A stretch of DNA of 7,529 nucleotides from Spirochaeta sp. (lineage in GTDB: Bacteria > Spirochaetota > Spirochaetia > Spirochaetales_E > Spirochaetaceae_B), in assembly GCA_030590585.1 (NCBI GenBank), contig JAUUYD010000106.1, forward strand, positions 1 through 7,529, given 5' to 3'. The notes beneath the pieces are model-generated. The model did not search any database and had not been told where the DNA came from. It saw only the letters and a program-made list of their open reading frames with translations. The first letter of the stretch is position 1. Each line of letters begins with the position of its first letter. Of this stretch, positions 1 through 6,977 are shown piece by piece. The translations under genes and the position numbers were made by a program.

Positions 1-2
1 AC

Positions 3-482
3 GGGGCAACACCGGGAAAGCGGTTGGTTAAAATCAGGGTTGTTTCCGACGATGGTTCACCTGTTTCCCCCGGAGCCTCGGTTACCCGAAATCTTCTGCG
101 CTTTGCCGATACTTTCATGGGTTTGAGTATCATCGGAGTCATTTGTCTTCTATTCAGTCCCGGTTACCGGCGTCTTGGAGACTGGGCGGCTTCCACATTG
201 GTGATTCATGTCGACCAGGTAAAAAAAAATCCCCTGATTATTACGCCGGAAAACGAGTTTTCGGTGAAGCTGACAACAGCGGTTTTTCCTCTCAGCGGTG
301 AGGATAAGGCCGATATCATTTCTTTCTGCCGCAGATACCATCGATTCGGCGAAGAAAGAGCGGATGAAATTGCTATGGGTATCGTTCCGGAATTGACAAC
401 CGACCCGGCAGCTCTCGATCGGCCCGGACTTTACCTGCTTGAACTGGGGAAATCCCTGATCGGAACGGAGGTTGGTGGATGA
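3..482 (+). CDS. RDD-family membrane protein, 5'-truncated by window edge
   Basis: This is the C-terminal part of an RDD-family integral membrane protein; 159 residues are visible and the start lies upstream of the window. The frame is already open at base 3 and reads GATPGKRLVKIRVV, the conserved RDD-family segment that follows the second transmembrane helix. The ATG at 24 is therefore internal. Next come RNLLRFADTF, a hydrophobic helix (about GLSIIGVICLLF) and the typical RRLGDWAASTLVI ending. A soluble tail of roughly 90 residues follows, rich in charged residues and probably cytoplasmic. The family has no settled biochemical role; some members are linked to transport or ion stress. It overlaps the next gene by four bases (ATGA), which makes it the first visible gene of a coupled operon. 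An A9 run lies at 221-229. The family call is secure; the function is unknown. Confidence 0.88.
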   Translation, partial: GATPGKRLVKIRVVSDDGSPVSPGASVTRNLLRFADTFMGLSIIGVICLLFSPGYRRLGDWAASTLVIHVDQVKKNPLIITPENEFSVKLTTAVFPLSGEDKADIISFCRRYHRFGEERADEIAMGIVPELTTDPAALDRPGLYLLELGKSLIGTEVGG

Positions 483-1441
483 ATCAACGGGATTTTGTCC
501 ACCGTAGGGAGACAGAATGGCGCTGGATGGAAGAAACCCTTACCCTCAATATTTCCGAGTTCCGGAAACGGGCCCTCAGGTTTCCTTCCGCCTATCGGCG
601 CATCATACGTGATTTGAACACTGCCCGATCCGAGGACTTCGACCCGCTTCTCGCGGAACGTCTGGACCGTCTGGTTCTTGAGGGGCACGGAAGACTCTAT
701 AAGGTCCGAAAATTGAAGTTCAACCGGCTGACTGATTTCATTGCCCTGGAATTTCCCAGAGCCGTCAGACGCGAACGCCGTCTGCTCATCATCTTTACAA
801 TCGCTTTTTTCTCCGTTTCAGCCACAGCGGCATTATTTGTCGGATCGAACCCGGAAATAATGCCTATCTGGTTTTCACATGAAGTGACCGATAACCTGGA
901 GGAAATGTACGATCCTGATTCAGGGCATTTCCTCACTCCCCGGGATGTGAATGATGATGCGGATATGTTCGGTTTCTACATTTATAATAACATATCCATT
1001 GCTTTCCAGAGTTTTGCCGGTGGAATACTTGCCGGAATCGGCAGTCTTCTTTACATGCTGTACAACGCCTTCTTTCTCGGTGCAGTCGGCGGGTATTTGC
1101 AGAATATCGGTTTCGGAAATACTTTTTTTCCATTCATCTCCGGTCATGCCGCCCTTGAGCTCACCGCAATCATTTTCAGTGCCGCCGCAGGTTGGCGTCT
1201 GGGAATCGCGCTGCTGCGCCCCCCCGGTCGTTTGACCCCGAAAGCTGGAATGAAGCTTATCGGTAAAAGAATTCTGCCCCGTCTTTACGGTTCGGTTTTT
1301 TTGCTTGTTCTTGCGGCGATTATCGAAGCGTTCTGGTCATCGAGTCGACTTTCGGCATCTATAAAATACGTTTTCGGTGCATTTATTGCCGTATTAATGC
1401 TGACCTATTTCATTCAGGCGGGGAGAGCATCCCATGAATGA
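479..1441 (+). CDS. SpoIIM-family (stage II sporulation protein M-like) membrane protein
   Basis: This is a 320-residue multi-pass membrane protein of the SpoIIM family (COG1300 type). The N-terminal 98 residues are soluble, helical and rich in Arg and Glu. Hydrophobic segments lie at about 101-121, 171-204, 222-246, 268-286 and 297-313. Family-like features are FYIYNN (166-171), the Gly-rich stretch AGGILAGIGSL (180-190) followed by YNAFFLGAV, SGHAALELTA (221-230) with His223 and Glu227, and a buried Glu283 in AAIIEAFW. The start is supported by GGAGG at 467-471, seven bases upstream, and by the ATGA overlap with the RDD gene. In Bacillus, SpoIIM acts with SpoIID and SpoIIP in septal peptidoglycan remodelling. 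Paralogues beside MoxR/DUF58 genes are widespread in non-sporulating bacteria, so an envelope role is inferred and sporulation is not implied. A C7 run sits at 1219-1225. Confidence 0.88.
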   Translation: MNQRDFVHRRETEWRWMEETLTLNISEFRKRALRFPSAYRRIIRDLNTARSEDFDPLLAERLDRLVLEGHGRLYKVRKLKFNRLTDFIALEFPRAVRRERRLLIIFTIAFFSVSATAALFVGSNPEIMPIWFSHEVTDNLEEMYDPDSGHFLTPRDVNDDADMFGFYIYNNISIAFQSFAGGILAGIGSLLYMLYNAFFLGAVGGYLQNIGFGNTFFPFISGHAALELTAIIFSAAAGWRLGIALLRPPGRLTPKAGMKLIGKRILPRLYGSVFLLVLAAIIEAFWSSSRLSASIKYVFGAFIAVLMLTYFIQAGRASHE

Positions 1442-2888
1442 ACAGACCGCGTTCAGACTGAGACAACGCCGGCCTCTTGAAGCCCTGGACTCGGGTCTGC
1501 TGCTTTACCGACGTTTCTTCCTCAGATTGTATTCAGGTTTTCTGCCGGTGTACGTGCCGGTGTTTATCGCACTGGCGCTGATACCGGAACATCTCATCTG
1601 GATTTCATTTTTGGCCCTCTGGTGGTTTAAACCGATTTGGGACCGACTGGTACTACGGATGCTCGGCACCGTTTTCTTCAATCCCGTGGTTTCCCGTCGA
1701 AGTGTGGGAATGATTTCCCGTAAGGCAATGCTCAGGGGACTTGTCAGCGATCTGAGTTGGAGAAGGTTTTCCCTCTGGCGTCATTATATATTACCGGTTC
1801 GGTTCCTTGAGGGAATCAGGGGAACCCGGCTCAGGCATAGAGTCGGCCTGATAGGTAAAGAAGAGAAGGGCACGGCAATGGCCCTGGGTTTCTTTATGTT
1901 CCTGGCTGAACTGTTTCTGGTATACGGTATGGCGATATTTCTAATCCATGTTCAGAATTTCATTCCCTACTTCATGAGAGTGCAGCTTGATTGGTCGGTA
2001 CCGGGGGTTTATCGCGGGATGTTCATCGCCTACGGTTTGATGATGGGACTGTTGGAACCGGCAACAGTGTGCATGGGCTTCGCATTGTACATCAACCGTC
2101 GTGTCGAGCTTGAAGGTTGGGATCTTGATATCGCTTTTCGTCGTCGATCCCGCAGGATATCCAGCCGGACATTGGTGTTTTTTCTGATTTCACTGATGGT
2201 TTTCATCCCTGATGCAGCGGAGGCACAAGATGCCCGGGTACCAAAGGTTGAACAGACACCACTGAAAGAACTTGAGTTTGTTCTGGCCGACGATGATTTC
2301 GGAGGAACAAAACAAAGGACAGCCCTGAGATGGCGTGAGAGCAGCAGTTTCAACAATGATGACTCGAGGTCTTTGAACGATTTTGGACAATTCAATTTTT
2401 CAAAAACACTCGCTGCAGTACTTCGTATCGCAGTGATAGCCGCGGCTGCTGCCTTATCAGCGGGAATACTCTGGAAAAACCGTAATCGCTTCAGATGGTT
2501 CAGGTCGTTGAAAAAAGACCGTGTTGAACATAAATATCCTACGGATCCTATTGGTACTATTCCAATCACGAATACCCTGGATTTAGCTTCAGAACTATAC
2601 GGGAGCGGTGCTCAGCGAAAGGCCTGGGCCACTCTATACGGGTATTTGACGGATCAGATATGCCTCCATGACGAAATGGCACCCGGATCGGATGCCACAG
2701 AAGGGGACTTCCTGAAAGTGCTCCGTCTGGATACCGGGAAGAACAGTTGGAAGAGTCTTCATGCAGTTGAACTTGAATGGATTGTCAATCGATGGCGGCA
2801 GGCCGCATATGCTCACCGTGAACCCGGAAAAGGGGATTTCCGCAGAGCTTCGAATTATTTGTACGCTCTCTCCGGAGAAAGTGCCTGA
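1434..2888 (+). CDS. Multi-pass membrane protein with C-terminal DUF4129-like domain
   Basis: This 484-residue protein probably has two membrane modules. Hydrophobic segments lie near 34-50, 53-68, 148-170 and 193-219, followed by the stretch YINRRVELEGWDLDIAFRR (219-237), a pattern often seen after the last helix in multi-pass proteins of this operon type. Next is a signal-peptide-like helix (246-258) ending in AEA-QD (residues 262-266), then about 60 polar residues, probably extracytoplasmic. An Ala-rich helix (326-347) follows, then a cytoplasmic domain. The last 100 residues (LASELYGSG..., SDATEGDFLKVL..., WIVNRWRQAAYAH) resemble the DUF4129 domain, and the position between SpoIIM-like and DUF4350 genes is where DUF4129 proteins usually occur. 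The start overlaps the upstream gene by eight bases and has GGGGAG about seven bases upstream. Function is unknown. The DUF4129 assignment rests on pattern and context, with moderate certainty. Confidence 0.72.
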   Translation: MNEQTAFRLRQRRPLEALDSGLLLYRRFFLRLYSGFLPVYVPVFIALALIPEHLIWISFLALWWFKPIWDRLVLRMLGTVFFNPVVSRRSVGMISRKAMLRGLVSDLSWRRFSLWRHYILPVRFLEGIRGTRLRHRVGLIGKEEKGTAMALGFFMFLAELFLVYGMAIFLIHVQNFIPYFMRVQLDWSVPGVYRGMFIAYGLMMGLLEPATVCMGFALYINRRVELEGWDLDIAFRRRSRRISSRTLVFFLISLMVFIPDAAEAQDARVPKVEQTPLKELEFVLADDDFGGTKQRTALRWRESSSFNNDDSRSLNDFGQFNFSKTLAAVLRIAVIAAAAALSAGILWKNRNRFRWFRSLKKDRVEHKYPTDPIGTIPITNTLDLASELYGSGAQRKAWATLYGYLTDQICLHDEMAPGSDATEGDFLKVLRLDTGKNSWKSLHAVELEWIVNRWRQAAYAHREPGKGDFRRASNYLYALSGESA

Positions 2889-4042
2889 TGTCGTATCTGA
2901 AGCTGTTGAACAGGCGCAATATTCTTTTTTTCATAACTCTGCTGATTCTGACAGCTATCGGATTTCGACTCTTTAAAGATCTGGAACGATATGAGAAAAC
3001 CGTTGTGACTCCCCCTTCAGGTCTTGCCGTCCGGGATCCCTACCTGGTTTTCCGTCGCTGGATGGAGCAAAGTGGTGTAAAACTCAGTTATGGCAGTACG
3101 GATGATTTGGCCGAGGGGTATGACGACTACGATGTGATATTTCTGGATACCCGGTATCTTTCTGAGAATCCCGAAGCACCGATATTATGGAAATCGCTTC
3201 AGTCCTGGTTGTCTGTCGGTGGTGAATTGCGAATTTTCCTGAACGATGATTATCAGAATGAGTTCCCGAGTACAACTATGGACGTTTTGAACAAGTACGG
3301 ACTTAAGGTAATCAATATCTCTGATGACAATGGTATTATCGATGGCCGGCTGATTCAATCCGGTAAAATTCAAAAAATCGTTACCATGAATTCCCAAACT
3401 GTATTACAGTTTTCCGCTCCCCCGGAAATCCTGAGTTATATCGAAACAAATGATGGTGACGGCTACCATCTGGTATCACTTTCAATCGGTAAGGGTCGGA
3501 TGATACTGACAGGAGCGCCGGTTTTCCTGGAAAACTATTTTATCGGTGAGCTTGATAATGCCGATTTTGCATGGGAGCTCGTTGGTGGACGGTCGGGTGG
3601 TAAATCCGTATTGTTCCTGCTGGGGGGGGAAACCGGGGTCCCTTTTCATGATAATCCCTGGCTTCCGGTGCTGGTAATATCCTGGATTATTACAGCCGCC
3701 ATGCTGATCTGGCGGCTCCTCGTCAGGAGGGAATCCATGTCGGCGCCGCTCCCTCAGACCGGAAGTGACATTAAACTCAGGCTGGCGGCTGAAGGTGCAT
3801 TTCTCTGGCGTCATGGCTGTACTGATTCTTATCTGGCAGTCTGCCGGATCGAAGCAATGCGGCAGTTGGCGCGAAATGGATGTACGGAAATCAACGGGTC
3901 GATTTCCTATGAAAAGACCGCCCTCAGAACAGGATGCGAAGTTGAATCACTCAAGCGTGCATTTGAAGGTAAACAGGCAGACGGTAAGAAAGCGTTTGTG
4001 CGATATATGCAGATATTCCGGATCATCAAGGACAAAGTATGA
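2888..4042 (+). CDS. DUF4350-domain membrane protein
   Basis: This 384-residue protein has the layout of DUF4350 proteins. An N-terminal helix (about 11-27) is followed by a large extracytoplasmic domain that starts with the characteristic RDPYLVFRRWMEQSGV (49-64). The DYDVIFLDTRYL strand (80-91) and the SWLSVGGELRIFL segment (106-118) suggest a class-I glutamine-amidotransferase-like fold, with no obvious catalytic Cys. GKGRMILTGAPVFLENYFIG (201-220) and DNADFAWELV (223-232) are family-typical. A second helix (258-277) leads into a cytoplasmic tail with LRLAAEGAFLWRHG (297-310), also typical. The ATG shares one base with the upstream stop (TGATG), with GGAG about ten bases upstream. A run of eight G at 3622-3629 lies in frame near residue 246. 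The likely role is a membrane component of the MoxR/DUF58 system; no activity is established for the family. Confidence 0.85.
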   Translation: MSYLKLLNRRNILFFITLLILTAIGFRLFKDLERYEKTVVTPPSGLAVRDPYLVFRRWMEQSGVKLSYGSTDDLAEGYDDYDVIFLDTRYLSENPEAPILWKSLQSWLSVGGELRIFLNDDYQNEFPSTTMDVLNKYGLKVINISDDNGIIDGRLIQSGKIQKIVTMNSQTVLQFSAPPEILSYIETNDGDGYHLVSLSIGKGRMILTGAPVFLENYFIGELDNADFAWELVGGRSGGKSVLFLLGGETGVPFHDNPWLPVLVISWIITAAMLIWRLLVRRESMSAPLPQTGSDIKLRLAAEGAFLWRHGCTDSYLAVCRIEAMRQLARNGCTEINGSISYEKTALRTGCEVESLKRAFEGKQADGKKAFVRYMQIFRIIKDKV

Positions 4043-5022
4043 ATGACGAAACAGCAACAATGGAAAATCGAAGTGAAATGACGAAATTGGCTCGAAGTAT
4101 CATTACTGAAGTCTCCCGAACATTTATCGGTCAGAATGAGATTCTCGAGAACGTTATCGTGTCCCTGATCGCCGGAGGGCATGTTCTGGTGGAAGGGATA
4201 CCGGGACTTGGCAAAACCCTGCTGGTCCGGGCTCTGGCCCGGGCGTTCGGAGGTGAGTCCCGAAGGATCCAATTCACCCCTGATCTGATGCCCAGTGATA
4301 TCACCGGGCACCTGATGTATGATGCGGCCAATTCCCGTTTCCATACGCGAAAGGGGCCTGTCTTCACACATCTGCTCATCGCTGATGAGATTAATCGTGC
4401 ACCGGCGAAAACCCAATCCGCACTTTTCGAAGCGATGCAGGAATATCAGGTGAGTATCGACGGAACGGCTCACGAACTTCCACGTCCCTTCATGACCCTC
4501 GCCACCCAGAACCCATATGAACATGAGGGAACTTACCCGCTTCCTGATGCACAGAAGGATCGATTTCTGATGAAACTGCTTATTTCGTATTCCGAACCGG
4601 AACTCGAACAGAACATGGTGATGAAAGTCACCGACGGTGTCGTGGGAGAAGGACTCGATCTCTCAGCTGTAAATGCCGTTACCGATACTGCAGGTCTTCT
4701 CAAGCTCCAGACCGCAGCGGCCGGAATTACCGTGGATGCCGAGGTTGTGGAATACGCAGTGCGAATAGTCGGTGAAACACGGGACAATCACAGGCTGTCG
4801 GTGGGAGCGGGTCCGAGAGCTGGTATCGCCCTGGTACGGACCGCAAGGGCTGCGGCACTGCTGGACGACAGGGATTACATCCTGCCGGATGATATAAAAG
4901 CCATGGCTCTGCCGGTTCTCCGGCATCGGATACGCCTCACTCCGGAGAGCGAAATGGAGGGTGTTAGCGCCGATCGCGTAATTAACGGCATACTGGAAGA
5001 GGTGGAAGCACCCCGGAAATGA
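4039..5022 (+). CDS. MoxR-family AAA+ ATPase
   Basis: This is a 327-residue cytoplasmic AAA+ ATPase of the MoxR family, of normal length for the family. All nucleotide-handling motifs are visible: Walker A GIPGLGKT (53-60), Walker B LLIADE (112-117) followed by the MoxR signature INRAPAKTQSALFEAMQE (118-135), sensor-1 Asn158 in LATQNP, and the family stretch EGTYPLPDAQKDRF (163-176) with an arginine-finger candidate at Arg175. Lys173 stands where Leu is common. The C-terminal lid has the sensor-2 segment GAGPRAG and the PDDIKAMALPVLRHR stretch. MoxR proteins are thought to act as chaperones that insert cofactors or mature complexes, with DUF58 or von Willebrand A partners; the neighbouring DUF58 gene fits this. 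AAGGA lies six bases upstream of the ATG, and the start overlaps the DUF4350 stop by four bases. The client is unknown. Confidence 0.96.
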   Translation: MNDETATMENRSEMTKLARSIITEVSRTFIGQNEILENVIVSLIAGGHVLVEGIPGLGKTLLVRALARAFGGESRRIQFTPDLMPSDITGHLMYDAANSRFHTRKGPVFTHLLIADEINRAPAKTQSALFEAMQEYQVSIDGTAHELPRPFMTLATQNPYEHEGTYPLPDAQKDRFLMKLLISYSEPELEQNMVMKVTDGVVGEGLDLSAVNAVTDTAGLLKLQTAAAGITVDAEVVEYAVRIVGETRDNHRLSVGAGPRAGIALVRTARAAALLDDRDYILPDDIKAMALPVLRHRIRLTPESEMEGVSADRVINGILEEVEAPRK

Positions 5023-6341
5023 GACCAGATACATCCTTTCTGATAATACTGACGGGATTGAGCCTCTCTTCTCTGATTCTTCTCATTTTTCCTGGACTCG
5101 GGCCTGTATGGATCGGTTCTGCCGCAATTCTTGTGCTGATTGCCGTTGTTGATATGTCAGCAGGCTTGCGTAGCCGTCGATCAGGTCCCGGCGTCACCAT
5201 TTCCCGGGATGAAATAGATATCTGTACAGTTGATTCCCCAGTGAACATCAGTATCGAAATAAAAAGCCGCGGTGTTCCGGTACCGCGTTTTTTGCATATA
5301 TATGAAGAATTACCCGGGGAAATTGAAGCCTACCCTTATCCGCTCATCATCGGCAGAAAGGATTGGATACGGGATAAACTGCACAAGGTTGATGTCACCT
5401 GGACGGCAAAACGCCGGGGCAATTGGCATAGTGCAGGGATGAAAGTGGAGTACCCAAGTCCTCTAGGACTTTTCAGGATGCTGAATTATGCCGCTAATCC
5501 TGTTGAGCTGCAGGTACTGCCGGACATCCGGTCGGATCATTCCGGTCTTATTGACCCTTTCGAAGCCCTTAGAACTCTTACCGGTGACATAACGGTACGT
5601 AAGAGAGGTGAGGGGACCGAATTCAGGGAATTGCGTGATTATGGTCCCGATGATTCAGTGAGGCATATAGACTGGAAAGCAACATCCCGGCGCAGCAACC
5701 CCGTCGTCCGTACCTTCCAGGAGGAACGGGATCAGCAGGTACTCATCATCCTCGACGGCGGATACAGGCTTCATCAGAAAGAGGGAACCGGTTTGCAGTT
5801 CGATCATGCTATGAGAGCCGCCCTGCGCTTATCTGCGGTAGCCCTGGATCATCGTGACAGTGTCGGGCTGTATGCATACGGCAGGGAAAACCGCTGGATT
5901 CCACCGGCAAAGGGCAGATCCCAGTACTGGAATCTGATGAAAGGCATTTATGATTATGAAAGCGCAGCAGTCGCAACATCTCCGGTAACAGCTCTTGAAA
6001 AAGTACTCACTTGGCTGAAGCGTAGAACATTTCTTATTTTCATAACAAATCTCAGGGAAGAAGACGGCGAAATCGTCAGCTGGATGCTTCCCCTTGTCAG
6101 GGGCAGGCACCTGATGATGGCCGTGACTCTCCGGGAGGAAGGGGCCGCAGGACCACCCGGAGTGGAAAATCTTGATGACGCCCTTGAATACGGAGCGGCC
6201 GCTATGTACAGAGATCAGCGTATGCGCCTTCGCCGCTACTGGGAGAAGCAGGGCATACTCACACTCGATTCACGCCCCTGTGAACTGTCGAGCAGGATTA
6301 TCAACCGCTATCTTACTCTCAAGGGTGCCGGAATCCTCTAG
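5019..6341 (+). CDS. DUF58 / von Willebrand A-like protein, probable MoxR partner
   Basis: This 440-residue membrane-anchored DUF58 protein has two N-terminal helices (about 7-24 and 29-47), then a beta-rich region containing YPSPLGLFR (145-153), the usual segment before the DUF58 core. The hallmark core is clear: GEGTEFRELRDYGPDDSVRHI and DWKATSRR (198-225), leading to VRTFQEERDQQVLIILDGG (230-248). The Asp246 position corresponds to the start of a MIDAS-like metal site, but the sequence is DGGYR and not the canonical DxSxS, so metal binding is doubtful. The remainder (to 440) continues a von Willebrand A-like Rossmann fold with the strand TFLIFITNL (337-345). DUF58 proteins are regular partners of MoxR ATPases, and the four-base overlap with the ATPase gene supports a joint complex at the membrane. 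The upstream ribosome site (GAGGTGG, 4999-5005) is distant, so translation is probably coupled to the ATPase gene. Confidence 0.93.
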   Translation: MRPDTSFLIILTGLSLSSLILLIFPGLGPVWIGSAAILVLIAVVDMSAGLRSRRSGPGVTISRDEIDICTVDSPVNISIEIKSRGVPVPRFLHIYEELPGEIEAYPYPLIIGRKDWIRDKLHKVDVTWTAKRRGNWHSAGMKVEYPSPLGLFRMLNYAANPVELQVLPDIRSDHSGLIDPFEALRTLTGDITVRKRGEGTEFRELRDYGPDDSVRHIDWKATSRRSNPVVRTFQEERDQQVLIILDGGYRLHQKEGTGLQFDHAMRAALRLSAVALDHRDSVGLYAYGRENRWIPPAKGRSQYWNLMKGIYDYESAAVATSPVTALEKVLTWLKRRTFLIFITNLREEDGEIVSWMLPLVRGRHLMMAVTLREEGAAGPPGVENLDDALEYGAAAMYRDQRMRLRRYWEKQGILTLDSRPCELSSRIINRYLTLKGAGIL

Positions 6342-6455
6342 TTCCTTCCCGATTTAAATTGAGCTTTTCTTCTATTTATCTTTCTTCGAATGTATTAAGT
6401 TATTGTATATATATCGTTAAAGAAATAATGTCGAGTTAAAAGAAGGTTTTCATCT
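6342..6455 (+). promoter_or_regulatory. AT-rich intergenic region, probable promoter of the XRE-cupin/GH88 unit
   Basis: This is the only sizeable non-coding gap in the window (114 bases) and is far richer in A and T than the flanking genes. A possible sigma70-type -10 is TATATA at about 6408-6413, with a weak -35 candidate TTCGAA (6385-6390) 17 bases upstream; both match consensus only partly. Two near-identical direct repeats, GTTAAAGAA (6416-6424) and GTTAAAAGAA (6435-6444), start 19 bases apart, about two helical turns, and could bind the regulator encoded just downstream. AGAAGG at 6441-6446 is the ribosome binding site, nine bases before the ATG. No strong terminator hairpin for the upstream operon was seen, so read-through is possible. 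The promoter call is an inference from position and composition. Confidence 0.45.
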
Positions 6456-6977
6456 ATGCTGTACGACTTCACCATACTGCGTAATCTGCGAAAACGTTCA
6501 AAGCTCACCATAGCCGATGTATCAGGGAAATCCGGCGTTTCACCGGCAGTCATCTCCAAGCTTGAGCGTAATCAGAGTATTCCCGAACTGGAAACACTTT
6601 TTCGTATAGCCCGGATTTTTGATATGAGCGCCGCCGACCTTATTGCATTGGCGGAATCCCGGAGCGGTCACCGCAAGGAAGCCGGCCACAGAGAGATTCA
6701 TGGTTTCTCTTTTGAACAGATCAAGTATTCCAACATACTCTGTCTTTACGGGTCTGCCGGATGTGGTGAAGAGCTCTTCAGGCCGGAAATCCATGGGGAT
6801 GATTACGAACTGTGCTGGGTACTGGAGGGAGAGGTTGATATCTCTCTCCCCGGGGAACATCATTGTCTTAAAGCCGGTCAGTCCCTGCAGTTCGATGCCA
6901 TACTCGAACATGCCTATCACGTTGTTAAGGACTGTCGTCTGATGATACTTCACATTGCAAAATCAGGGAGGTTCTGA
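6456..6977 (+). CDS. XRE-family transcriptional regulator with C-terminal cupin domain
   Basis: This is a 173-residue two-domain regulator. Residues 7-65 form an XRE/Cro-type helix-turn-helix (LRNLRKRSKLTIADVSGKSG, then VSPAVISKLERNQSIPELET), with the recognition helix at about 28-38. Residues 105-168 form a small cupin barrel: EIHGDDYELCWVLEGEVDI corresponds to cupin motif 1 (His114, Glu118, Gly125), and GQSLQFDAILEHAYH to motif 2 (Gly141, His152). The usual second His of motif 1 is Asp116, so metal binding may be altered or absent and the pocket may simply bind a ligand. XRE-cupin proteins usually control one nearby metabolic operon in response to a small molecule. The stop overlaps the next start (TGATG), so it is co-translated with a carbohydrate hydrolase; a sugar-derived effector is inferred. 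AGAAGG nine bases upstream supports the start. The length is normal for the class. Confidence 0.93.
   Translation: MLYDFTILRNLRKRSKLTIADVSGKSGVSPAVISKLERNQSIPELETLFRIARIFDMSAADLIALAESRSGHRKEAGHREIHGFSFEQIKYSNILCLYGSAGCGEELFRPEIHGDDYELCWVLEGEVDISLPGEHHCLKAGQSLQFDAILEHAYHVVKDCRLMILHIAKSGRF
6965..6971 (+). promoter_or_regulatory. Strong ribosome binding site for the GH88-like gene
   Basis: AGGGAGG lies inside the last codons of the regulator gene, five bases before the ATG at 6977. It is the best Shine-Dalgarno match in the window and fixes the start of the hydrolase, implying efficient translation as well as coupling. Confidence 0.8.

Noticed and set aside
479..1441. Evidence that the organism forms endospores
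   Set aside because: SpoIIM-family proteins next to MoxR/DUF58 genes occur broadly in non-sporulating bacteria, and no other sporulation gene is present in the window.
2030..2569. Open frame of about 179 codons on the - strand
   Set aside because: It is antisense to the DUF4129-like gene, the product is Ser/Arg/Lys-rich as expected from reading a coding strand backwards, and it has no domain signal.
3907..4524. Long open frame of about 205 codons on the - strand across the DUF4350/MoxR junction
   Set aside because: It lies wholly opposite two well-supported genes whose motifs (Walker A and B, DUF4350 tail) are intact, and its product shows no recognisable domain or ribosome binding site.
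6330..6375. Possible intrinsic terminator after the DUF58 gene (GGAA...TTCC followed by T-rich sequence)
   Set aside because: The stem is only four pairs and is not followed directly by a T run; the T-rich sequence further on has no hairpin.
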